A stretch of 64,000 nt of DNA from Mesorhizobium sp. WSM3860. GTDB taxonomy: Bacteria; Pseudomonadota; Alphaproteobacteria; Rhizobiales; Rhizobiaceae. Below are positions 36,632 through 43,816 of this stretch, one piece after another. The DNA lies in contig NZ_NSGF01000009.1 of assembly GCF_002294995.1 (NCBI RefSeq), forward strand, positions 1 through 64,000, written 5' to 3'. Every line of letters starts with the position of its first letter. Position 1 is the first letter of the stretch. A model generated the notes under the pieces. It did no database searches, was not told the DNA's origin, and was given only the letters and a program-made list of their open reading frames with translations. Both the position numbers and the translations under genes were made by a program.

Positions 36632-36647
36632 TTGTCCAACCGGTCAA
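36632..36647 (+). promoter_or_regulatory. Candidate RutR-type operator upstream of the aminotransferase operon
   Basis: TTGTCCAACCGGTCAA matches TTGACCA-NN-TGGTCAA at 12 of 14 defined positions and is itself a dyad (TTG-CC/GG-CAA). It lies between the rutR-like gene and the aminotransferase, 93 bases before the latter. A TTGACC at 36604-36609 could be the -35 of the rightward promoter, which would put the operator just downstream of it. Confidence 0.65.
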
Positions 36648-36673
36648 AATTTTGCGTAGCACGAAAACGCAAC

Positions 36674-36700
36674 GAAGACCAAGCCTTGGGAAGACCAAGC
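36674..36700 (+). repeat. Short direct repeat in the leader of the aminotransferase gene
   Basis: GAAGACCAAGC occurs at 36674-36684 and 36690-36700, a 16-base period, 40 bases before the aminotransferase start. It could be a binding site for a second regulator or an RNA feature of the leader. No further evidence. Confidence 0.35.
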
Positions 36701-36740
36701 GTTAGCGCACCGAAACAGGTTACAAGGGGAAATCTTGGTC

Positions 36741-38069
36741 ATGTCCAACCGGCTGAAAGTCACGCCGAACGATCTCAGCGCATTCTGGATGCCGTTTACG
36801 GCAAACCGGCAGTTCAAGCAGGCGCCGCGCATGTTCGTGTCCGCCAAGGACATGCACTACACGACGAGCGATGGCCGCAAGGTGCTCGACGGCACTGCAG
36901 GCCTCTGGTGCGTCAACGCCGGCCACTGCCGGCCGAAGATCACCGAGGCCATTCAGCAGCAGGCCGCCGAACTCGACTATGCGCCGGCCTTCCAGATGGG
37001 CCACCCGATCGTCTTCGAGCTGGCGAACCGCCTTGTCGATATCGCGCCGAAGGGCATGGACCATGTGTTCTTCACCAATTCGGGTTCGGAATCGGTCGAG
37101 ACCGCGTTGAAGATGGCGATCGCCTATCACCGTATCCGCGGCGAGGGCTCGCGCACCCGGCTGATCGGCCGCGAGCGCGGCTATCACGGCGTCAATTTCG
37201 GCGGCATTTCGGTCGGCGGCATCGTCGCCAACCGCAAGATGTTCGGCACGCTGCTCGGCGGCGTCGACCATCTGCCGCACACGCATCTGCCGGAGAAGAA
37301 CGCCTTCTCGAAGGGCGTGCCTGAGCACGGCGCCGAACTGGCGAACGAGCTGGAGCGTCTCGTCACCCTGCATGACGCCTCGACCATCGCGGCGGTCATC
37401 GTCGAGCCGGTCGCAGGCTCGACGGGCGTCATCCTGCCGCCGAAAGGCTACCTGCAGAAGCTTCGAGAAATCTGCACCAAGCATGGCATATTGTTGATTT
37501 TCGATGAAGTGATCACTGGCTTCGGCCGTCTCGGCGCACCGTTCGCGGCGGATTATTTCGGCGTCACGCCGGATATCATGACAACGGCCAAGGGCGTCTC
37601 CAACGGCGTCATCCCGATGGGCGCAGTTTTCGTGAAGAAGGAAATCCACGACGCCTTCATGAACGGCCCTGAGCACATGATCGAGTTCTTCCACGGCTAC
37701 ACCTATTCGGGCAATCCGATCGCCTGCGCCGCGGCCCTAGGGACGCTGGATACCTACAAGGAAGAAGGCTTGCTCACGCGCGGCGAGGAACTGGCACCTT
37801 ACTGGGAAGACGCGCTGCACTCGCTGAAGGACGAGCCGCATGTCATCGACATCCGCAATATCGGCCTGATCGGCGCGATCGAGCTGGCGCCGATCGCCGG
37901 TAGCCCGACCAAGCGGGCCTTCTCGGCCTTCGTCAAGGCGTTCGAACGCGGCGCACTGATCCGAACAACCGGCGACATTATCGCGCTGTCGCCGCCGCTG
38001 ATCATCACCAAGGGCCAGATCAACGAACTGATCGACCATGTCAGGGACGTTCTGCGCTCGATAGACTAA
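36741..38069 (+). CDS. Class III aminotransferase, beta-alanine:pyruvate type
   Basis: A 442-residue PLP enzyme of the omega-transaminase group. The N-terminal LSAFWMPFTANRQFKQAPRM block is typical of beta-alanine:pyruvate transaminases. The PLP-phosphate region FFTNSGSESVETALKMA is at about 110-126, the cofactor Asp is in LIFDEVITGFGR (about 251-262), and the Schiff-base Lys is Lys284 in TTAKGVSNG. Neighbouring genes release beta-alanine from uracil, so conversion of beta-alanine to malonate semialdehyde is the likely job (inference). ATG 36741 has AAGGGGA upstream; TTG 36735 is possible. No malonate-semialdehyde dehydrogenase gene is in the window. Confidence 0.9.
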   Translation: MSNRLKVTPNDLSAFWMPFTANRQFKQAPRMFVSAKDMHYTTSDGRKVLDGTAGLWCVNAGHCRPKITEAIQQQAAELDYAPAFQMGHPIVFELANRLVDIAPKGMDHVFFTNSGSESVETALKMAIAYHRIRGEGSRTRLIGRERGYHGVNFGGISVGGIVANRKMFGTLLGGVDHLPHTHLPEKNAFSKGVPEHGAELANELERLVTLHDASTIAAVIVEPVAGSTGVILPPKGYLQKLREICTKHGILLIFDEVITGFGRLGAPFAADYFGVTPDIMTTAKGVSNGVIPMGAVFVKKEIHDAFMNGPEHMIEFFHGYTYSGNPIACAAALGTLDTYKEEGLLTRGEELAPYWEDALHSLKDEPHVIDIRNIGLIGAIELAPIAGSPTKRAFSAFVKAFERGALIRTTGDIIALSPPLIITKGQINELIDHVRDVLRSID

Positions 38070-38079
38070 ACTGCTCAAA

Positions 38080-38117
38080 CCGGTCGGGCGGCGACGGGAA
38101 CCGCCGCCCGACCGGAG
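38080..38117 (+). other. Strong RNA hairpin abutting the Shine-Dalgarno of the amidohydrolase gene
   Basis: CCGGTCGGGCGGCG (38080-38093) pairs perfectly over 14 bp with 38102-38115 around an 8-nt loop. The last two paired bases belong to the GGAG at 38114-38117, which serves the ATG at 38125. No T run follows, so it is less like a terminator than an attenuator, mRNA processing site or translational control hairpin inside the operon. Confidence 0.75.
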
Positions 38118-38124
38118 ACCTGAA

Positions 38125-39390
38125 ATGAGAGGACTTGGAATGGCCGCCCCCGGCGAGAATCTGCGAATCAATTCAGACCGTTTGTGGGATTCCATCATGG
38201 AGATGGCGAAGATCGGCCCCGGCATTGCCGGGGGCAACAATCGCCAAACGCTGACCGATTCCGACAAGCAGGGCCGCGAACTGTTCAAGTCCTGGTGCGA
38301 CGAGGCCGGGCTCACGATGGGCGTGGACCAGATGGGCACCATGTTCATGACGCGGCCCGGCACCGATCCGGACGCGCTGCCGGTCTATGTCGGCTCCCAC
38401 CTCGATACCCAGCCGACCGGCGGCAAATATGACGGCGTGCTCGGCGTGCTCTCTGGCCTGGAGGTCGTTCGCTCGCTCAACGATCTCGGCATCAAGACCA
38501 AACATCCGATCGTCGTCACCAACTGGACGAATGAGGAGGGCGCCCGTTTCGCGCCGGCCATGCTCGCCTCCGGCGTGTTCGCGGGCGTTCACACTCAGGA
38601 ATACGCCTATGCCCGCAAGGATCTCGACGGCGTGACCTTCGGCGACGAGCTGAAGCGGATCGGCTGGGTCGGCGACGAGAAGGTCGGCGCGCGCAAGATG
38701 CACGCCTATTTCGAGTACCATATCGAGCAGGGGCCCATCCTCGAGGCCGAGAACAAGCAGATCGGCGTGGTGACCCACTGCCAGGGTCTGTGGTGGCTCG
38801 AATTCACGCTGACAGGCAGGGAGGCGCATACCGGCTCGACGCCGATGAACATGCGCGTCAATGCCGGTCTTGCAATGGCGCGCATCCTGGAGATGGTGCA
38901 GACGGTCGCCATGGAGAACCAGCCCGGCGCCGTCGGCGGCGTCGGCCAGGTGAAGTTCTCGCCGAATTCCCGCAATGTGCTGCCGGGTACCGTGATCTTC
39001 ACCGTCGACATCCGCTCGCCGGACCAGGCGAAGCTCGACAGCATGCGCGCCCGCATCGAGAAGGAAGCGCCGAAGATCTGCGAGCCGCTCGGCGTGAAAT
39101 GCTCCGTCGAGGCGGTCGGCCATTTCGATCCGGTGACCTTCGATCCCACTCTGGTCGGGCGCGTGCGCACGGCCGCCGAGAAGCTGGGCTACAGCCACAT
39201 GAACCTCATTTCCGGCGCCGGCCACGACGCCTGTTGGGCGGCCAAGGTCGCGCCGGCGACCATGGTCATGTGTCCCTGCGTCGGCGGGCTCAGCCACAAC
39301 GAGGCCGAGGACATCTCCAAGGAATGGGCGGCGGCGGGCGCCGACGTGCTGTTCCACGCGGTGGTCGAGACGGCGGGAATCGTCGAATGA
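38125..39390 (+). CDS. Zn-dependent N-carbamoyl-beta-alanine amidohydrolase-like enzyme
   Basis: A 421-residue M20-family hydrolase of the hydantoinase/carbamoylase type. Metal ligands visible are His92 and Asp103 (SHLDTQPTGGKYDG), the Glu pair at 137-138 (WTNEEGARF), a His in YHIEQGP (about 203) and His391 (GGLSHNE). In the pyrimidine pathway the enzyme opens N-carbamoyl-beta-alanine to beta-alanine, CO2 and ammonia. It sits between the beta-alanine transaminase and dihydropyrimidinase genes, which supports that substrate over an N-carbamoyl alpha-amino acid. ATG 38125 has GGAG seven bases upstream, partly inside a hairpin; ATG 38140 is an alternative. Confidence 0.9.
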   Translation: MRGLGMAAPGENLRINSDRLWDSIMEMAKIGPGIAGGNNRQTLTDSDKQGRELFKSWCDEAGLTMGVDQMGTMFMTRPGTDPDALPVYVGSHLDTQPTGGKYDGVLGVLSGLEVVRSLNDLGIKTKHPIVVTNWTNEEGARFAPAMLASGVFAGVHTQEYAYARKDLDGVTFGDELKRIGWVGDEKVGARKMHAYFEYHIEQGPILEAENKQIGVVTHCQGLWWLEFTLTGREAHTGSTPMNMRVNAGLAMARILEMVQTVAMENQPGAVGGVGQVKFSPNSRNVLPGTVIFTVDIRSPDQAKLDSMRARIEKEAPKICEPLGVKCSVEAVGHFDPVTFDPTLVGRVRTAAEKLGYSHMNLISGAGHDACWAAKVAPATMVMCPCVGGLSHNEAEDISKEWAAAGADVLFHAVVETAGIVE

Positions 39391-39457
39391 CCGGATAGAT
39401 AGACGTCACCTCGAAAAGCCGCTCGCAAAGAAGCGCGAAAAGATCAGGGGAACAGAT

Positions 39458-40909
39458 ATGACCAAAGTCATCAAGAACGGCACCATCGTCACCGCCGACC
39501 GCACCTGGAAAGCCGACGTGCTGATGCAGCACGGCAAGATCATCGCCATCGGCTCGAACCTGCATGGCGATCACGAGTTCGATGCCACCGGCTGCTATGT
39601 CATGCCGGGCGGCATCGATCCGCACACCCATCTCGAAATGCCCTTCATGGGCACCTATTCGGCCGACGATTTCGAATCCGGCACGCGCGCGGCGCTCTCC
39701 GGCGGCACGACAATGGTGGTCGATTTCTGCCTGCCGGCACCGCAGCAGTCGCTGCTCGAAGCGCTGCAGATGTGGGACAACAAGACCTCGAAGGCTGCCT
39801 GCGACTATTCCTTCCACATGGCGATCACCTGGTGGGGCAAGCAGGTGTTCGACGAGATGGCGACCGTCGTCGACAGGGGCATCACCTCGTTCAAGCACTT
39901 CATGGCCTATAAGGGCGCGCTGATGGTCGACGACGACGAGATGTATTCCTCGTTCCAGCGCTGCGCCGATCTCGGCGCGCTGCCGCTGGTCCATGCCGAG
40001 AACGGTGACGTGGTTGCCGCCCTTTCGCAAAAACTGCTTGCCGCCGGCAACAACGGCCCCGAGGGGCATGCCTATTCGCGTCCGCCGGAGGTGGAAGGCG
40101 AGGCGACGAACCGCGCCATCATGATCGCCGACATGGCCGGCGTGCCGCTCTATGTCGTGCATGTCTCCTGCGAGCAGAGCCATGAAGCCATCCGCCGGGC
40201 ACGCCAGAAGGGCATGCGGGTCTATGGCGAGCCGCTGATCCAGCATCTGACGCTCGACGAGAGCGAATATTTCAACAAGGATTGGGACCATGCGGCGCGG
40301 CGCGTAATGAGCCCGCCTTTCCGCAGCAAGTGGCACCAGGATTCGCTATGGGCGGGCCTGCAGGCCGGATCGCTGCAGGTGGTGGCGACCGACCACTGCT
40401 CCTTCACCACCAAGCAGAAGCGCAACGGCGTCGGCGACTTCACCAAGATCCCGAACGGCACCGGCGGCCTCGAGGATCGTTTGCCCGTCCTTTGGACTAC
40501 GGGCGTCAACACCGGTCGGCTGACGATGAATGAGTTCGTCGCGGTGACCTCGACCAATATCGCCAAGATCCTCAACATGTATCCGAAGAAGGGCGCGATC
40601 GTCGAAGGTGCCGATGCCGACATCGTGGTCTGGGACCCGAAACGCAAGAAGACGATCACGGCCAAGAACCAGCAGTCGGTGATCGACTACAATGTCTTCG
40701 AGGGCTTCGAGGTGACGGGGCTGCCGCGCTTCGTCTTTTCGCGCGGCGAACTGTCGATCGAAGAAGCGGACGTCAAGGCCAAGGTCGGGCACGGCGAGTT
40801 CGTGGCGCGCGAACCGAACGCCGCTGTCAACCGCGCGCTGTCGACCTGGAAGGAGATTAGCGCGCCGCGCAAGGTGGAGCGCACGGGCATTCCGGCGACC
40901 GGAGTTTGA
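39458..40909 (+). CDS. hydA: Dihydropyrimidinase
   Basis: A 483-residue amidohydrolase. The metal-binding His-x-His is at residues 56 and 58 (DPHTHLEMP), the carboxylated bridging Lys is Lys152 (MAYKGAL), further ligands are in LVHAENGD and VVHVSCEQSHEA, and the catalytic Asp is in ATDHCSF (about 311). It opens dihydrouracil or dihydrothymine to N-carbamoyl-beta-amino acids, the step between PreTA and the amidohydrolase. It is 67 bases after the amidohydrolase and is followed two bases later by a small exported protein. The substrate is supported by the neighbourhood; D-hydantoins are a known side activity of the family. Confidence 0.94.
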   Translation: MTKVIKNGTIVTADRTWKADVLMQHGKIIAIGSNLHGDHEFDATGCYVMPGGIDPHTHLEMPFMGTYSADDFESGTRAALSGGTTMVVDFCLPAPQQSLLEALQMWDNKTSKAACDYSFHMAITWWGKQVFDEMATVVDRGITSFKHFMAYKGALMVDDDEMYSSFQRCADLGALPLVHAENGDVVAALSQKLLAAGNNGPEGHAYSRPPEVEGEATNRAIMIADMAGVPLYVVHVSCEQSHEAIRRARQKGMRVYGEPLIQHLTLDESEYFNKDWDHAARRVMSPPFRSKWHQDSLWAGLQAGSLQVVATDHCSFTTKQKRNGVGDFTKIPNGTGGLEDRLPVLWTTGVNTGRLTMNEFVAVTSTNIAKILNMYPKKGAIVEGADADIVVWDPKRKKTITAKNQQSVIDYNVFEGFEVTGLPRFVFSRGELSIEEADVKAKVGHGEFVAREPNAAVNRALSTWKEISAPRKVERTGIPATGV

Positions 40910-40911
40910 GC

Positions 40912-41289
40912 GTGGGCGCAACTCACCTTCTCATCGGGGCAGCCGTGCTGCTGGCCGCCGGCCAGGCTTTCGCCGCCGGCATCGATCTTTCCAAGCCTTA
41001 CGGCAACAAATCCGGCTGCATCAACAAGAATGGCCAGGAGGTATATGCCGAGGACATGCTGCTGTTGACCAGCGAGGCGTTCGTCACGGTCGCCAGCGCC
41101 TGCACCTTCACCGACAAGAAACCCCAGGCGGATGGCTCCCTCATGGTGACGGCGCAGTGCGAGGCGGAAGGCGAGGAGGGGCAGACGCCGGCCCAGTTCA
41201 TCATCAAGCGCAGCGCCAAGAACGCCAAGAGACTGGTGATCGCCGACAAGGACGGCAATGCGATGGGAGAAGTCTCCCGGTGCAAATGA
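40912..41289 (+). CDS. Small exported protein of unknown function
   Basis: A 125-residue protein read from GTG 40912, which has GGAG seven bases upstream inside the end of hydA. It has a signal peptide (cleavage near AFA-AG, about residue 22) and a short mature domain with cysteines in SGCINK, SACTFT, AQCEAE and SRCK, which could make two disulfides. Tight coupling to hydA places it in the pyrimidine operon, but the sequence suggests no enzymatic role. I recognise no family. Confidence 0.75.
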   Translation: MGATHLLIGAAVLLAAGQAFAAGIDLSKPYGNKSGCINKNGQEVYAEDMLLLTSEAFVTVASACTFTDKKPQADGSLMVTAQCEAEGEEGQTPAQFIIKRSAKNAKRLVIADKDGNAMGEVSRCK

Positions 41290-41306
41290 CGGCAGTCCCG
41301 TCGATC

Positions 41307-41711
41307 TCAGGCAACAAACGCATCCAGTTCCGGCAGCAGCACCACGCTTTCCTGCTCGTTGGGATCGGTGCGGGCAATGACCGCGGAAGAGGGCGCGCCG
41401 CTCAAATTGGCGGGCAGATGCGGCACCCCGGCCGGAATGTAGAACAGGTCGCCGGCCTTGACGACGATGTGATGCTCGAGCCGGTCGCCATACCAGGTGT
41501 GGACCTCGCCGGAGAGCACATAGATCGCGGTCTCGTGATTCTCATGCATATGCGCCTTGGCGCGGGCGCCGGGCGGCATGGTGAGAAGATGCATACAAAT
41601 ACCGGAGGAGCCGACGGTTTCGGCGGCAATACCGGCGAAATAGCTCAAGCCTTGCTTGCCTTCATAGGTGCTTTCAGGGCGAATAAGATGACATGTGGGT
41701 TTAGGCGACAT
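41307..41711 (-). CDS. Cupin-domain protein
   Basis: A 134-residue single-domain cupin. The metal-binding motifs are visible: AKAHMHENHETAIYVLSGEVHTWYG (about 51-75) and GDLFYIPAGVPHLPAN (about 87-102). The protein probably binds a small ligand or metal; the reaction is unknown. It lies on the opposite strand between the catabolic genes and the transporter genes and breaks them into separate transcription units. Confidence 0.85.
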   Translation of the reverse strand: MSPKPTCHLIRPESTYEGKQGLSYFAGIAAETVGSSGICMHLLTMPPGARAKAHMHENHETAIYVLSGEVHTWYGDRLEHHIVVKAGDLFYIPAGVPHLPANLSGAPSSAVIARTDPNEQESVVLLPELDAFVA

Positions 41712-41827
41712 CGGCAGGGCTCCGGGCGTCGATCAAGTGGGACTGGACGAGTGGAAAGCAAGGCAATCGCAAAATCAATCGGATTCCGGCCGGTGCGGCA
41801 GCGGCTGCGAAAGACGGGTTTCTGCCG

Positions 41828-42619
41828 ATGAGCGGACAATCGCCAGCCGTCGTTTCGGCAAGCAAGCTCGGCCTCACCTTCCAGACCAATGACGGTCCGG
41901 TGCAGGCGCTGTCCAATGTCGATCTCACCATCGGCAAGGGTGAGTTCGTCTCCTTCATCGGCCCCTCCGGCTGCGGCAAGACAACCTTGCTGCGCGTCAT
42001 CGCCGATCTGGAGAAGCCGACCTCGGGAACGATCTCGGTCAATGGGATTTCGCCGGAGCAGGCGCGCGAGAAGCGCGCTTACGGCTATGTCTTCCAGGCG
42101 GCGGCGCTGTTTCCTTGGCGCACGATCGAGCGCAATGTGGCGCTGCCGCTGGAAGTCATTGGCCTCAGTCAGGCCGAGCAGGCGGAACGCATCAAGCGCA
42201 CGCTCGAACTCGTCAACCTCTCCGGCTTCGAGAAGAAGTTTCCTTGGCAGCTGTCCGGCGGCATGCAGCAGCGCGCCTCGATCGCGCGCGCGCTCGCCTT
42301 CGACGCCGACCTGCTTCTGATGGACGAGCCGTTCGGCGCGCTCGACGAGATCGTGCGCGACCATCTGAACGAACAGCTCCTTGACCTTTGGGACCGGACC
42401 AACAAGACGATCTGCTTCGTCACCCACTCGATCCCCGAGGCAGTCTATCTGTCGACACGCATCGTCGTCATGTCGCCGCGGCCGGGCCGCGTCACCGACA
42501 TCATCGAATCGACGCTGCCCCGCAAGCGGCCGCTCGACATCCGCGAGACGCCGGAATTCCTGGCGATCGCCGCGCGCGTGCGCGACGGCTTGAGGGCGGG
42601 GCACAGCTATGATGATTGA
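41828..42619 (+). CDS. ABC transporter ATP-binding protein, SsuB/ThiZ type
   Basis: A 263-residue ATPase of the nitrate/taurine/sulfonate/pyrimidine group, with Walker A GPSGCGKTT (about 46-54), signature LSGGMQQR (about 144-151), Walker B LLLMDEPFGALDE (about 163-175) and the switch His in FVTHSI (about 203). Two permeases and an NMT1-type binding protein follow. A repeat-filled 318-bp gap separates it from the first permease gene, so ATPase and permease levels may differ. No THI-box (TPP riboswitch) is visible upstream, which argues against thiamine control. Confidence 0.92.
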   Translation: MSGQSPAVVSASKLGLTFQTNDGPVQALSNVDLTIGKGEFVSFIGPSGCGKTTLLRVIADLEKPTSGTISVNGISPEQAREKRAYGYVFQAAALFPWRTIERNVALPLEVIGLSQAEQAERIKRTLELVNLSGFEKKFPWQLSGGMQQRASIARALAFDADLLLMDEPFGALDEIVRDHLNEQLLDLWDRTNKTICFVTHSIPEAVYLSTRIVVMSPRPGRVTDIIESTLPRKRPLDIRETPEFLAIAARVRDGLRAGHSYDD

Positions 42620-42651
42620 GGGGGTCACGAACGAGCGCGGGGGTAACCGTG

Positions 42652-42870
42652 CCTTCGTCATCCTAGGGCGGAGCGACGCGAAGCGGAGCGCAGACCCTAG
42701 GATCCATGCCGTGCCGTTGGCCGAATGGTTAGAACGGCGCAGAATATTCGATCGGGGCTCGGTACTGGAAGGTGTGTTCTGCACCGCTGCGGAGCGGAGA
42801 GGTAACGGCATGGATCCTAGGGTCTGCGCCGCGTCGCTTCGCTCCTTGCTTCGCCCTAGGATGACGAAGG
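42652..42870. repeat. 219-bp inverted-repeat element inside the transporter gene set
   Basis: The left arm (42652-42712, CCTTCGTCATCCTAGGGCGG...) is nearly the reverse complement of the right arm (42805-42870, ...CGCCCTAGGATGACGAAGG). Secondary pairing occurs between the arms (GGCGCAGAA and TTCTGC segments), so the RNA could fold into one long hairpin. No reading frame spans it. It looks like a non-autonomous palindromic repeat; a partial arm recurs at 35755. It occupies most of the only gap over 300 bases in the window (42620-42937). Confidence 0.85.
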
Positions 42871-42901
42871 AGGCGCACGGCCTTCGCTTCGATCCGGCCA
42901 C

Positions 42902-42922
42902 CCTCTCCCCGGTGGGGAGAGG
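42902..42922. repeat. Palindrome next to the permease ribosome site
   Basis: CCTCTCCCC (42902-42910) and GGGGAGAGG (42914-42922) form a 9-bp stem with a 3-nt loop, immediately before the AGGGAG that serves the ATG at 42938. It resembles the CTCCCC palindromes at 84-209. It could protect the downstream mRNA from 3-prime decay or influence ribosome access. Confidence 0.6.
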
Positions 42923-42937
42923 AGGGAGTCGGCGCTG

Positions 42938-43816
42938 ATGGACCCCCTCCGTTCCAAGATCATCCCGGTCACCTCCATCCTCGCTGGCGTGGTAGTCCTC
43001 TGGTATGTCTTCGCCGTCATCCTCAACGCGCCGTTCCAGCGCGACCTCGACCAGCGGGCCAACGAGACCCCCGGCACGGTCGAATTCATCGGCAAGACAT
43101 TGTCGCAGCCGAAGCCGACGCTGCCGGCGCCGCACCAGGTGGCGGTGAACTTCTTCGAGAACACCTTTTTGCGCAGCATCACCTCGAATCGCAGCCTGGT
43201 CTACAATGCCTGGGTGACGCTGTCCTCGACGCTGCTCGGCTTTGCCTTCGGCACGGCGCTCGGCATCGTCATCGCGGTCGGCATCGTGCATGTGACGACG
43301 CTCGACCGAAGCCTGATGCCGTGGATCATCGCCTCGCAGACGATTCCGATCCTGGCGGTGGCGCCGATGATCATCGTGGTGCTGGCGGCGGTCGGCATCA
43401 CCGGGCTGATCCCGAAGGCGCTGATCTCGACCTATCTGTCGTTCTTTCCGGTCGCGGTCGGCATGGTGAAGGGATTGCGCTCGCCCGAGCTCATGCATCT
43501 CGACCTGATGCACACCTATAACGCCAGCGCCTCGCAGACCTTTTGGAAGCTGAGGGTACCCGCATCGGTGCCGTTCCTGTTCACCTCGATGAAGGTGGCG
43601 GTGGCGGCAAGCCTCGTCGGCGCCATCGTCGGCGAATTGCCGACGGGTGCTGTCGCCGGCATCGGCGCCAAGCTGCTCTCCGGCGCCTATTACAGCCAGA
43701 CCATCGATATCTGGTCGGCTTTGGTCGCAGGCTCCATCGTCGCGGCGCTGCTAGTGATGGTGGTGGGTATCGCCGGCCGCCTGGCCGACCGCGCCATGGG
43801 CGGGAGGCCGGCATGA
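42938..43816 (+). CDS. ABC transporter permease, SsuC/ThiX type (first)
   Basis: A 292-residue inner-membrane permease with an N-terminal segment (about 8-28), a periplasmic stretch and about five further membrane helices. The coupling loop is ELMHLDLMHTYNASASQTFWKLRVPASVPFLF (about 188-218), as in the nitrate/sulfonate/pyrimidine-precursor permeases. It overlaps the second permease gene by four bases (ATGA), suggesting that the two form a heterodimer. Confidence 0.9.
   Translation: MDPLRSKIIPVTSILAGVVVLWYVFAVILNAPFQRDLDQRANETPGTVEFIGKTLSQPKPTLPAPHQVAVNFFENTFLRSITSNRSLVYNAWVTLSSTLLGFAFGTALGIVIAVGIVHVTTLDRSLMPWIIASQTIPILAVAPMIIVVLAAVGITGLIPKALISTYLSFFPVAVGMVKGLRSPELMHLDLMHTYNASASQTFWKLRVPASVPFLFTSMKVAVAASLVGAIVGELPTGAVAGIGAKLLSGAYYSQTIDIWSALVAGSIVAALLVMVVGIAGRLADRAMGGRPA

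Noticed and set aside
36498..36698. Extended N-terminus of the RutR-like protein
   Set aside because: The extra 67 codons run into the candidate operators and are not RutR-like; the ATG at 36485 has a ribosome site.
41712..41827. TPP riboswitch before the NMT1/ThiY-type transporter
   Set aside because: No CTGAGA-type THI-box core or matching stems are visible, so thiamine-precursor uptake is not supported by regulation.
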